From positions 1 through 64,000 of the forward strand of contig CALGJF010000008.1 in the NCBI GenBank assembly GCA_937914945.1: 64,000 bases of DNA, written 5' to 3'. This DNA comes from an uncultured Bacteroidales bacterium (GTDB taxonomy: Bacteria; Bacteroidota; Bacteroidia; Bacteroidales; Bacteroidaceae). Below are positions 32,548-41,997 of the stretch, piece after piece. Every line of letters begins with the position of its first letter. Positions within the stretch are counted from its first letter, which is position 1. Made by a program: the position numbers and the translations under genes. The notes under the pieces were generated by a model. It saw only the letters and a program-made list of their open reading frames with translations. It was not told the DNA's origin and ran no database searches.

Positions 32548-34977
32548 TTATTCGCCTTCGCCTGTCTCGGGAGTGGCAGGTGTCTGCTCGCCATCGGCAG
32601 GAGTATCCTCTCCACCATCATCAACAGAAGGTGTGTCGGGAGTTACAGGAGCCTCGGGCTCTTCCTCCTCGGGAGCCTCGGGTATGAAGGGAGGATCGGG
32701 GGTTACGGGTACGATTGTGGGTACCAAATAGCCATCGGGAAGAGGCATATACCAACTGTTCTTGTCGCTCAACTTGCTATACAATGCAGCATTCCATCCC
32801 GAAGCTGTCTCGGCGGTGCGCCAATCGGCGTCTTTTACTTCGCGAGCTGCAATACGCTTTGCAAGGAAGTCGGGGTCGCCGAGAGCAGTGGCCATACGTG
32901 CGAGGTCGGCAAAACGGTGGCCTTCCCATGCCATCTCTAATGCCATTTCGTCGATAATCTTATCGTACATATAAGCAACGCGGTCCTCATTGGTTACTTT
33001 ATATACTTTAACCTCGATAGGTTCTGTATAAGAATACTCCCAAACTACATTACCATCGGCGTCAAGCTTATATGTTGTCTTCTCTTCGTCCTCATATACG
33101 GGAATTTGTTTGAGAGACTTATCGTCGTTGTATACGATTGTCGACAGCATTGCTGTAACACCCTCCTCGGGCAAAATATTGTGATATTGAGCCACACATG
33201 AGTCGGTAAGTGCATAGTATGGGTTTGTCTCTGTGAAACCGGAACCAATGGAGTGAACACCTTTATTATCCTTCAACAATGAGAAATCAAAAACAAGGGG
33301 ATCATATTCCGACTTGATAACCTCGGCCATAATGGGGGCCTTCTGAACAACCTCCTGTGTCAAAGGTTCACCTGTTACATCATCGACAACGGGAGCCCCG
33401 GTTTCCTCGTCAATAACAGGTACAACCAACTTAACAACCTTTCCTTCAAGATCGCGCAAATCGGCGGTAAGACCGCGACCTATTTCGTCCTTGCGCTGCT
33501 CCACTATGGTGTCAGGTTGCCAATAGATTTTGTACTCGGCATTTGCACCCGATTTAAGGACTGTCATTGCCAATTCTTTCGCGCCGGTCCATCCCTCACG
33601 CTCCAAGCCCATCAAAGCCTCGGCAAAGTGCAGATATACGTGAGTATTACGATCGAGTACAATATTGTTAGTCTCGGTTGAAATTGCTACTACAAATTGT
33701 TTGTCGTCCTCTATGAAGATTTCCCCAGACTTGTTTAAGTTGAACTTAAGGATGATATTGTCATAAAGATTCTTGTCCAATATGCCTCTGTATGTTGCTG
33801 TAGATGCAAAGAGACGGAGGTCGCCGGGCCATTTTTTACTTTCTACAATATAATCGGTAAAGGTTGTCTCGTTCTTGTAATAACGATAGTTGTAAACCTG
33901 ACGAGCAGACAAGCCTACCATGGCTGGAGATGCTACTACTTGTCTTTCACCAAGATCGGCTGTAGGTGCAAAGATATCGGCAAGCTGCGATGTCATACCG
34001 GTCTTTTCGTCATCGGCATAGTGAATGATTGAGGCTGCCTGTGATACTGATTTTGAGAAATCCTCTCTTGTAAAGGTATTTATATATTCATTTCTGGGAA
34101 CAACATTCTTATCATCGGGCTTTTCATTAACGTGCGATACATTACCCACTTGATCACTCTTCGGGTTCTTTTCGTCTGCAAGATAACTCTGATAATATTT
34201 CGCAGCCATTGCATAGTCACTGTTGGGGTTGGGATAAGGCAATGGGTACGATGTTGTTTCGGCCTTCAAAGAGGCACGCCACAAGTAAAGGTCGCCCAAG
34301 AGCAGGCGGATAGGCATAAAGAGTTTTGCGGTGAGGTCTTTATTGACGAAACCGGGAATTTCCCACAAAGGCATCTTGTATGTATAAGGATTCTCGTAGC
34401 GAGCAATATCCTCAATGAGGTTATTGATAACTGTAAGATGATCAGCAGGAGCTGCCGACATTACCTCCTCGGCTTTGCTGTGAGTGAGCACCGGCTCGGT
34501 GAAATAGGGAACATATGCGTGGTTCTTTATCAACTGCATATATGTCCATGCACGGATACTCTTTACTGCTACATACTCGCGCAACATGAGACGACGATTA
34601 TCGTATTCCAATGTTGTATCCACACGTGCGAGGAATACGTTACAGTTATTGATTATAGAGAAATAATCCTTGACATCGAGATATTGGTTGTTCTCCATAT
34701 CAAACTCAAAGTTGCTGATTTCAAGAACATCATCAAGTGTCTTATCGTTGGTTGAGAGGAGGTCGCCACGAAGCTCATTCAACAAGACATTTCTGTCGCC
34801 AACCTTCTGAACCGATTTCAGAATACCCAATACTGAATATACCGAATCGTTAAAAGTCCAAGCTTCAAATTCATACTCAACGCGATTTGATTCCACGTTC
34901 AGCATATCTTCGCAAGAGGAGAATAGGAACGCTCCGCAAAGAAGGAATGTAACTGTATAAATAAGATTCTTTTTCAT
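32548..34977 (-). CDS. SusD/RagB-like nutrient-binding lipoprotein (second triplet), with acidic proline-rich tail
   Basis: The 809-residue protein has a lipoprotein signal with Cys 22 (LFSSCED). N-terminal SusD features are clear (AVKSIRAWTYMQLIKNHAYVPYF, LLGDLYLWRASL), and the C-terminal SusD motif IIDEMALEMAWEGHRFADLARMA lies around residues 672-695. The last 55 residues are an unusual Pro/Glu/Asp/Thr-rich tail after VTPDPPFIPEAPEEEEPEAP. SusD-like proteins sit on the cell surface and cap a SusC channel. It is longer than typical SusD proteins (500-650), with an inserted middle region. It follows the SusC-B gene after a 63-nt gap with a strong hairpin. Confidence 0.88.
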   Translation of the reverse strand: MKKNLIYTVTFLLCGAFLFSSCEDMLNVESNRVEYEFEAWTFNDSVYSVLGILKSVQKVGDRNVLLNELRGDLLSTNDKTLDDVLEISNFEFDMENNQYLDVKDYFSIINNCNVFLARVDTTLEYDNRRLMLREYVAVKSIRAWTYMQLIKNHAYVPYFTEPVLTHSKAEEVMSAAPADHLTVINNLIEDIARYENPYTYKMPLWEIPGFVNKDLTAKLFMPIRLLLGDLYLWRASLKAETTSYPLPYPNPNSDYAMAAKYYQSYLADEKNPKSDQVGNVSHVNEKPDDKNVVPRNEYINTFTREDFSKSVSQAASIIHYADDEKTGMTSQLADIFAPTADLGERQVVASPAMVGLSARQVYNYRYYKNETTFTDYIVESKKWPGDLRLFASTATYRGILDKNLYDNIILKFNLNKSGEIFIEDDKQFVVAISTETNNIVLDRNTHVYLHFAEALMGLEREGWTGAKELAMTVLKSGANAEYKIYWQPDTIVEQRKDEIGRGLTADLRDLEGKVVKLVVPVIDEETGAPVVDDVTGEPLTQEVVQKAPIMAEVIKSEYDPLVFDFSLLKDNKGVHSIGSGFTETNPYYALTDSCVAQYHNILPEEGVTAMLSTIVYNDDKSLKQIPVYEDEEKTTYKLDADGNVVWEYSYTEPIEVKVYKVTNEDRVAYMYDKIIDEMALEMAWEGHRFADLARMATALGDPDFLAKRIAAREVKDADWRTAETASGWNAALYSKLSDKNSWYMPLPDGYLVPTIVPVTPDPPFIPEAPEEEEPEAPVTPDTPSVDDGGEDTPADGEQTPATPETGEGE

Positions 34978-34996
34978 TGTGTTTTTTATTTATTCT

Positions 34997-35029
34997 CGTA
35001 TTATTGCTGCGCAACGCAGCAATAATACG
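34997..35029 (-). other. Intercistronic hairpin between susC-B and susD-B
   Basis: Perfect 15-bp stem (34997-35011 with 35015-35029) with a 3-nt loop CAA. No T-tract follows on the minus strand, so it is more likely an mRNA stability, processing or ratio-setting element than a full terminator. Confidence 0.65.
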
Positions 35030-35040
35030 ATTTATATTCA

Positions 35041-38000
35041 TTAGAGGTTAAGCTTTACACCAAAATGGAAACTTCTGCACTGCGGCAAAAGACCAGCATC
35101 GATGCCTTGATAAAGTATGCTGTTGTTTACAGATGTTTCGGGGTCGTTGCCGTCGTATTTTGTGAATGTATACACATTCTCAGCTGCACACCACAAGGTG
35201 AGACCCTGCAACCAGCTGTAAGAAACAGGAACATCGTAAGAGAGTTTGATGGTTTTAATTCTCAAATATGAGCCATCTTCTATCCAACGGTCAGAGAAAC
35301 GGCTGTTACCCATGGGATCGCCAAAGCCCACTTTGGGGATAGAAGTTATCTGACCATCTTTAACCCAACGATTGATGAGCGCTGTTGTCTGGTTGTTGAA
35401 TGATGAACCACTCTCCAACTGCTGACGATAGTAGTTGTAGATATCATTTCCAACAGAGTAGTTACAAACAACGTCGAGTTTCCAATTCTTCATCTTCATG
35501 CTTGAGTAGATGTTACCATAGAAGTCGGGGTTGGGATCACCGATAACGGTTTTATCGTTCTCATCGATAAGCCCGGGGTTCTCACCGGGATTGATATCAA
35601 CAAACTTCATATCACCGGCCTCATAGTAATAGGTGTTTGTACCCTCTTTTCTGTAAAGGCCAAGAGCCGCAGCCTCGTCGGCCGAGGTTATTACACCTGC
35701 GGTTTTGTAACCCCAGAACACTGCAACGGGCTGGCCCACCATTGTTTTAACCTCGCCACCATATACCGATACAGGGGCAAGTGCCTCGCTCAATGCGGTA
35801 ACCTCGTTCTTGTAATGACCTACTGATGCGCCCAATTCCCATTTGAAGTTCTCCTTGTTTACAGCCTTCCAATTGGCAGAGAGTTCAAAACCTACGTTCT
35901 CGAGTTCGCCACCATTAGTCCAGTATGTATCCATACCTGTTACGAAAGCGTATTTCTTCTGAACAAGAAGGTCGCTTGTCTTTGACTTGAAGAGATCAAA
36001 GCTTAAACCAAAACGGTTGTTGAACATCATCAAATCGGCACCAAGGTTGATACGCTTTGTGGTTTCCCACTTAACACCATCATTCTCTACGTTTCCAAGC
36101 TCAAGACCCATGGTTTTGTCGTAGAAATTGGCAGCTTGCAAATAGCTGCGGGCAGCGAAGAAATCAATAGCATCGTTACCCACTGCATCGTAGCCAAGAC
36201 GCAATTTCAGCATGTTTATAGGCCTGCATTTGAACCACTCTTCCGAAGATACAAGCCATGCAGCCTGCACTGAGGGGAACAATCCCCATGCAACACCACC
36301 CAGTTTGAATATTCCATCGGCATTCTTACCTACGCGAGATGATGTTTCAAGCGACGCTGTTGCCTGCAAGAAATACTTTGTCTTGTATGAATAGTCGGCA
36401 GAAAGATACCACGCAAGATTGGTCCAGGTATTATCCACGCCCGAAGCCGAGAGGCCTGCAAGTGATGCGCTTATACCAAAGCTCTGGTCGTTACCTGTGT
36501 TTGCACCACCGATAGAGTTTGAATCGTGCTGGAAGTTTGTGTAACGGAAACCGCCATAAACATCCAAAGCGTGAGCACCGAAACGCTTATCCCATGAAAC
36601 ACGGGTGTCGCTTGTGATTATAGCTTCGCGTGCAAACATTGATGCTGCATAGTTGCTTATACGCGCACGAATATCGTTTGAGTAGAAATCGTATCCCTTA
36701 GCACCCGAAGGATCGGCATAAGGCAGATAATACAACTCATTGACACGATACAGAGAGTAGTTAAATGTCTCATTAATAGTGAAATCGCCCAATCTCAATT
36801 CGGGAGCAATGGTAATACCAAGATTGGTGTACTCCATCTCGTTTTTGTACTCACCGGCACCATTATTAATAATAATCAATGGGTTGTAGAGCGAGTTATT
36901 TGGTCTTGCCACAGCGTAGGCGGCGGGACCTGTTGCAAAATTGTCGGCTCCATCGTAGTTTGCACTTATCTTACCCAAATCTGAATAACGATAAGGGCTG
37001 AGGAAGGGCGACTTAATCTTTGCCAAGTAGCCGATAGAAGAGATAGGGAGCTTGCTCTCGTCCTCACGCATACCATCGTCAAGCAATTCACGGGCTACAC
37101 GTGAGAATGAGATATCGAAACGGGTATCGAAATTCTCGGTGAGAGAGATATCTGAATTCAAGCGAACATTCATGCGCTCCAGGCTATTACCTTCAAGAGG
37201 GCTCTCGGCTGTTGTATAGCCAAACGAGAAGTTATACATGGCAATGTCGTCACCACCCTCTACATTAAGCTTGTAGTTCTGCGAGAGAGCCTCGGTGTAT
37301 GTATAATCTTCCCAATTGGTATTGTTATGGTACTTGTTATACATTACAAAAGCATCTTTGTCGCTACGCAGGAAGTCGAAACTTTCGTTTATGGGAATAT
37401 TCTTGATTGTACCTACAAGGTCGTTGGCGTAGATACGATAATCCTCTGCGCCCATAACATCTATTGTTTTAGGTGCTAAAGTTACACCGCCATATACGTT
37501 GGCTGCAATGCGCGTAGCCATGCTGCGACCACGTTTTGTATTGATGATAAGAACACCGTTTGCAGCACGAGAGCCATAAAGGGCTGTTCCGTTCTTCATC
37601 AGTTTTACTTCCTCGATATCCTCTACATCTATAGCTGCGAGAATGTTATTGAAAATACCGGTATGAAGATAGGCAGCATCCTCCTGCATATCCCAAATAA
37701 GACCATCCACTACAACAAGTGGTTGTGTTTTGGCATTCAATGAATTTATACCACGCACAAACATGGCATTACCTACTGCCAAAGCACCCGAGCGAGAAAT
37801 GGTACGCATATCGCCGCCAAGGTTTCTTTGAATATCGGTATCGATAGACAAGCCCGAAGATATCTCTTTCTTAAAGCCATTATGCTCAACGGCCTTGATA
37901 TCCTCGGTATAGTTCTTCGAGAAATTGTCGGAATAAAGACGCACGTTTATTATATCGTCGCTATACACAGGACGCTGAACCAACAGATATTGAGGAGTAG

Positions 38001-38307
38001 AGAAACTGAGCAGCGTTACATAAGAGGGAATCTCCAATGTGTATTGTCCTTCTGCGTTGGTCATTGTGGTGATTTTCTCATGCCCTGTTGCTTGCACACG
38101 TACACCGGGCATGGGTGCTCTTGATATAGCATCGTAAACGGTACCTGTAATTGTACGGGTCTCTACGGCAGCAACAGCTTTTGACTCGACCTTTACAGAA
38201 TCGTTTGCCTCCTGTGCATTCAGGGCCGATGGCATAAACACTGTCAATGCCACCAATAATTGCATAAATTGTCGCATATACATAGGTTTTTTTCTTTTTT
38301 TCATCAT
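35041..38307 (-). CDS. SusC/RagA-family TonB-dependent outer-membrane transporter (second triplet)
   Basis: The 1088-residue protein has a signal peptide after a basic start (MMKKRKKPMYMRQFMQLLVALTVF in part; a second ATG lies at 38304). A carboxypeptidase-D-like beta domain (TITGTVYDAISRAPMPGVRV, about 50-130) is followed by the plug with the SusC signature QPLVVVDGLIWDM (about 215-227) and GTALYGSRAANGVLIINTKRG, and then the barrel ending in FHFGVKLNL. SusC proteins import substrates delivered by SusD using TonB energy. It starts 12 nt after the FAS1-B gene, so it is translationally linked. The substrate is unknown. Confidence 0.93.
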   Translation of the reverse strand: MMKKRKKPMYMRQFMQLLVALTVFMPSALNAQEANDSVKVESKAVAAVETRTITGTVYDAISRAPMPGVRVQATGHEKITTMTNAEGQYTLEIPSYVTLLSFSTPQYLLVQRPVYSDDIINVRLYSDNFSKNYTEDIKAVEHNGFKKEISSGLSIDTDIQRNLGGDMRTISRSGALAVGNAMFVRGINSLNAKTQPLVVVDGLIWDMQEDAAYLHTGIFNNILAAIDVEDIEEVKLMKNGTALYGSRAANGVLIINTKRGRSMATRIAANVYGGVTLAPKTIDVMGAEDYRIYANDLVGTIKNIPINESFDFLRSDKDAFVMYNKYHNNTNWEDYTYTEALSQNYKLNVEGGDDIAMYNFSFGYTTAESPLEGNSLERMNVRLNSDISLTENFDTRFDISFSRVARELLDDGMREDESKLPISSIGYLAKIKSPFLSPYRYSDLGKISANYDGADNFATGPAAYAVARPNNSLYNPLIIINNGAGEYKNEMEYTNLGITIAPELRLGDFTINETFNYSLYRVNELYYLPYADPSGAKGYDFYSNDIRARISNYAASMFAREAIITSDTRVSWDKRFGAHALDVYGGFRYTNFQHDSNSIGGANTGNDQSFGISASLAGLSASGVDNTWTNLAWYLSADYSYKTKYFLQATASLETSSRVGKNADGIFKLGGVAWGLFPSVQAAWLVSSEEWFKCRPINMLKLRLGYDAVGNDAIDFFAARSYLQAANFYDKTMGLELGNVENDGVKWETTKRINLGADLMMFNNRFGLSFDLFKSKTSDLLVQKKYAFVTGMDTYWTNGGELENVGFELSANWKAVNKENFKWELGASVGHYKNEVTALSEALAPVSVYGGEVKTMVGQPVAVFWGYKTAGVITSADEAAALGLYRKEGTNTYYYEAGDMKFVDINPGENPGLIDENDKTVIGDPNPDFYGNIYSSMKMKNWKLDVVCNYSVGNDIYNYYRQQLESGSSFNNQTTALINRWVKDGQITSIPKVGFGDPMGNSRFSDRWIEDGSYLRIKTIKLSYDVPVSYSWLQGLTLWCAAENVYTFTKYDGNDPETSVNNSILYQGIDAGLLPQCRSFHFGVKLNL

Positions 38308-38319
38308 AAAGTCTATTGC

Positions 38320-40125
38320 TTACTTATCGGTATCCTCTTCGTCCTTTACAGGGATGATAAGAATAGCATCCAAACGGATATTATTATCTACCGCAGTATT
38401 CTGCGCATAGGAAGAGCCCTGTTTTCTACCGGCCAATTTTGCTGCCGAAACAGTTATCTCCAATGTATAATCCTTGTCCTGGAATGTTCTGGTGCTGAAA
38501 CCGTTGAATTTCTCACAGAACTCGAAATCGAAGATTTGTGGTTCACCGGTCTCTGCATCGCAAAGGAAGATTGTATCCATGACAGTTTTGTCGGGACGGA
38601 TAGCATCGGCCTCAAGATAAGCCTTACCCGCATTACCACGCAAATTAACCTGTTTGGCGGGATCAGGGAATTCGGCAATGGTCTTACCGCTTTGAGCCAC
38701 AGTAATCGAGATAGCACCCTTGTTATCGTTTGTTACGCCATCACCCTTTGTAAGAATATCCTCGGGTACACATACAACAGCAATCTTATATTTTGCCGAT
38801 AAAATATCTCTTACAAAGTATGTGCAAGTGGGAAGAACACCCGACTCGGGCGATGCAAGCATGTATCTGTTTGCCGATACTTTTACACCTTCGTAAATGG
38901 GGTTTTGCTCTTTCTCATTTACGACTACCGGTGTAAAATTACCACGCCAAACATAGTCTTCATCCTCGCCTTTTCGTACATTATACTGATTCTCGGCCTC
39001 CAAACAGATGGTATCGTGCCATAGGTCTGTGGGCTTGAAAGGCATGTGGTCGAGAATGCGCAACTCACCATTTGATGCCTTCACTATTTCTATGGGAGTG
39101 AAATCGGCTACAGCAATTTTTTTGCGAGGATTTTCCTTCACCATTGCAACGAGCGAGTCGGGAAGATTGTCAAAGTCGGCCAAGCCGTCGGCAGTCTTCT
39201 GGTCGGTCATACTATAGGTGAGGTAACGCAAGTACTCTTTTGCACCACGTACTTGTCTTAAAGAATCGGCTTCAATCTTTTGCTCTTCGGTAAATTCCGA
39301 ATCGTCAAACTTAAAGTATTCTGCGGCCTCGGCTGTGATTTGTTCCCAGACCTCTGATGTGGGAACAAATACAATAAAGGTTGAATCTTCGTTGTCAACG
39401 GGGCCAACATTAGGCAAACGCAACATCTCGTTGGATTCTCTATATACGGTATCGAGATATGTCTGCTGCTGATTTATGATGGGGCCGGGGATACTTGCAT
39501 TGTGATCAATATCCTTTACAGTAAATGATTTACAGAATTGCCAGAAAGACTTTACTGCAGACGAGTTCTTGATTGCCTCCCAAATAGAGGGCTTATACTC
39601 AACTGCGCTTGCAATCTTGTGAATAAGACCATTCTTTGCAAGTATGTTGCTCTCTACTACTTCCTGGCCACCAAATGTATAACCATTTCTGCTATCACCG
39701 ACAAAATTTACATACTTGCCGTTGAGCATCATAAGACTATTATCTTCATCAAGTGTTCCATTGGCGGGCTGGCGGAAATTTGAAATATGATATTTTACAA
39801 ACTCCTGGAACACGGTCTCGCGTTCACCGTTCTCAATACGTGCTATAAGCGCCTCTTTATCAACGTTCTCGTTAGTGGGTGCCCATACTGTATATACTCT
39901 TGATTGGTTAAAGAGAGAGTCGAGACAGCCTTCACCGCACATATCAACCACTGCCAAGAAATTAGCATAGTCGGGGTCGTTCTGCATAATGGTTAACATT
40001 GAGAGCTCAGAATCGCTGGGCTCGGGGAAAGTGAAATTATCACTTTCCTCGCATGAGTAACTTGCAAAGAGTGCAGCTACCGCCATTGTTGCTATGATTA
40101 ATTTATGCTTTAACATTGTTTTCAT
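38320..40125 (-). CDS. FAS1 (fasciclin) domain lipoprotein, second triplet
   Basis: The 601-residue lipoprotein has its lipobox Cys near residue 25 (ASYSCEES). An alternative ATG lies three codons downstream. FAS1 features are seen in the first half: YTVWAPTNENVDKEAL with a following FVKYHIS, the turn motif SNILAKNGLIHKIASAVEYKPS near residue 158-179, and a second FAS1-like segment FIVFVPTSEVWEQI near 250. The C-terminal 200 residues look like a beta-rich domain without a name I can give. FAS1 domains mediate adhesion or ligand binding. It follows SusD-A after a hairpin-containing gap and precedes SusC-B by 12 nt. Confidence 0.82.
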   Translation of the reverse strand: MKTMLKHKLIIATMAVAALFASYSCEESDNFTFPEPSDSELSMLTIMQNDPDYANFLAVVDMCGEGCLDSLFNQSRVYTVWAPTNENVDKEALIARIENGERETVFQEFVKYHISNFRQPANGTLDEDNSLMMLNGKYVNFVGDSRNGYTFGGQEVVESNILAKNGLIHKIASAVEYKPSIWEAIKNSSAVKSFWQFCKSFTVKDIDHNASIPGPIINQQQTYLDTVYRESNEMLRLPNVGPVDNEDSTFIVFVPTSEVWEQITAEAAEYFKFDDSEFTEEQKIEADSLRQVRGAKEYLRYLTYSMTDQKTADGLADFDNLPDSLVAMVKENPRKKIAVADFTPIEIVKASNGELRILDHMPFKPTDLWHDTICLEAENQYNVRKGEDEDYVWRGNFTPVVVNEKEQNPIYEGVKVSANRYMLASPESGVLPTCTYFVRDILSAKYKIAVVCVPEDILTKGDGVTNDNKGAISITVAQSGKTIAEFPDPAKQVNLRGNAGKAYLEADAIRPDKTVMDTIFLCDAETGEPQIFDFEFCEKFNGFSTRTFQDKDYTLEITVSAAKLAGRKQGSSYAQNTAVDNNIRLDAILIIPVKDEEDTDK

Positions 40126-40154
40126 CTTTAATATTGTTTTATTATCTAAGGCTT

Positions 40155-40182
40155 GGGCTCAAACTCGGAGTGGTTTGAGCCC
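40155..40182 (-). other. Intercistronic hairpin between the two FAS1-SusC-SusD triplets
   Basis: GGGCTCAAAC (40155-40164) pairs with GTTTGAGCCC (40173-40182), loop of 8 nt, with further AAGG/CCTT pairing outside. It lies in the 96-nt gap between SusD-A and FAS1-B. No T-run follows on the minus strand and no promoter consensus is seen after it, so partial termination or processing is possible. Confidence 0.6.
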
Positions 40183-40221
40183 CACACCTTAATATATGAC
40201 AATTATTCTTCTATACCTTTA

Positions 40222-41970
40222 TTAATTTTGTTCAATAGAACTATTCTCAGAAGATTTACATGACTTATTCTGTATCAACAATGGGTTGAAACGGATTTCG
40301 TCTTTATGAATAGGCATGAAGTAGGCGCTTATGTGGTTATAGCGACGAAGCATCTCCTCTTCATCAATACCATGGCGTTTTTTGTTATATGAGAAAGCAG
40401 TCTCTTCGCCCTGCAATGCCATACGAACAATGTCGTACCAACGGCGACCCTCAAAACAAAGCTCGCGAACGCGCTCGTCACGCACGAGGGTCAAGCACTT
40501 GCTCTGCTCCTTGTAATCATCAAACTCAAGCTTGTTCTTTATATCGGTTGTGTCCATTCTCCAACGCTTGTTGATAGCCTCAGTCATATTGAACGCCTCC
40601 TTTATATCCTCCTCGGGAGCTACAGAACGAGAAAGCATCGCCTCGGCCATCATAAGCATGATGTCGGTTTTACGGTAAACTATCCAGTTGGCATCGAAAT
40701 CATTACTTGAACGATAAGTACGGTTATCGTTACCATATTCTGTAGGAGAATTCTCAGCCTTATACTTGGCTACAAATGTCTCGTTAACGACATTATTACT
40801 ACCGCCTGACGAAGAGCCATCGGGGTTGGGAACAGTTTTTGTAGTAAAGACATACTGGCGCAAATCGTCATCCTCGTAGATATCGGCAAGCCAATTCTCC
40901 TGAACCACGTATAGACCACCGCCCTTGTTGTTGCTACCATATGCAGAAGATATACCGCTGCTATTTGAGTGATTGGTATCGTCTATCTGGAACTCAAAGA
41001 TCGATTCGCGAGAGTTCTGCGCACCGAATATTTGCTCGTATATTGTGCAAGCACCCTTCTTGGCTGCTTCAAGTGAAGCAGTGTTTTGCAACAGATTATA
41101 GGCAAACGTCTTTTCGTTCTTGTTAAAATAGTGATCTTCATGAATTTTGTCCATTGCCACAAGAATCTTGTTACAATTCTCTATAGCCATATTATAATAC
41201 TCATCCGATGTAAATTCGGGAGTATATGTTCCATCTATCTCTACGTAGTATTTTGCAAATGCAGCCTGCCACATATTAACATCGGCCATCATAGCATAAA
41301 CCGCGTTTGTGGTTACGTAGCCCAGATTACTAGGATTAGCCTGACCCGAAAGCAATACCTTGGTACTTGCATCCACAAGGTCGGCATATATAACCTTCAA
41401 AGCCTCCATGGGGTGTGCCTGACGATACTCGGGAATCTCTGCATCGCTTAACACCGCTGTAGTAGCCAAAGGTATGTTGCAGAAAGCGCGAAGCAGAACA
41501 AAATGAGCATAAGCTCTGAGCGCCTTCATCTGGCCTTCGATGATTTGCATATCGCCCTCGGAGAAGTTGGGGTCCTTAGCCATTACAAGGGGACCATACT
41601 CAAGCACAAGGTTACAATAGTTGATAGCCTTGTAATAGTTAGACCATGAAGCATAACCATTATCATCGTAGAGCAAACCCTCTGTAATGAACTTCAACTG
41701 CTCGTTGCCACTACCTGCGGGGTAGTCAACTGTTTCGGCACGTGTCTCACCCCAAAAGATGGCATTCGACAAAGAACCCGAATTTGAAAGTGTGAGATAC
41801 ACAGTGGCAACCATACCATTAACTTCGGCCTCGTTTTTCCAGAAATCCTCATGAACAACCACACTTGGAGGTATGATTGTAAGATAATCGGTACATGAGG
41901 TGAAGAATATTCCGCTTATAAAAACAATCGCAAATACGAGTTTTTTATATAATTTGTTTATCCTTTTCAT
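40222..41970 (-). CDS. SusD/RagB-like nutrient-binding lipoprotein (first triplet)
   Basis: The 582-residue lipoprotein has its signal ending FFTSC (Cys 26). It is a typical SusD: VHEDFWKNEAEVNGMVATVYLTL near the N-terminus, GQMKALRAYAHFVLLRAFCNIPLA (about 145-170), and the C-terminal motif LTLVRDERVRELCFEGRRWYDIVRMA (about 498-523). SusD proteins bind substrate at the surface and form a lid on SusC. It starts 27 nt after SusC-A. The C-terminus ends in a Ser/Asn-rich run without a known function. Confidence 0.92.
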   Translation of the reverse strand: MKRINKLYKKLVFAIVFISGIFFTSCTDYLTIIPPSVVVHEDFWKNEAEVNGMVATVYLTLSNSGSLSNAIFWGETRAETVDYPAGSGNEQLKFITEGLLYDDNGYASWSNYYKAINYCNLVLEYGPLVMAKDPNFSEGDMQIIEGQMKALRAYAHFVLLRAFCNIPLATTAVLSDAEIPEYRQAHPMEALKVIYADLVDASTKVLLSGQANPSNLGYVTTNAVYAMMADVNMWQAAFAKYYVEIDGTYTPEFTSDEYYNMAIENCNKILVAMDKIHEDHYFNKNEKTFAYNLLQNTASLEAAKKGACTIYEQIFGAQNSRESIFEFQIDDTNHSNSSGISSAYGSNNKGGGLYVVQENWLADIYEDDDLRQYVFTTKTVPNPDGSSSGGSNNVVNETFVAKYKAENSPTEYGNDNRTYRSSNDFDANWIVYRKTDIMLMMAEAMLSRSVAPEEDIKEAFNMTEAINKRWRMDTTDIKNKLEFDDYKEQSKCLTLVRDERVRELCFEGRRWYDIVRMALQGEETAFSYNKKRHGIDEEEMLRRYNHISAYFMPIHKDEIRFNPLLIQNKSCKSSENSSIEQN

Positions 41971-41997
41971 AATATAATATCATCAACTTTCACATTA

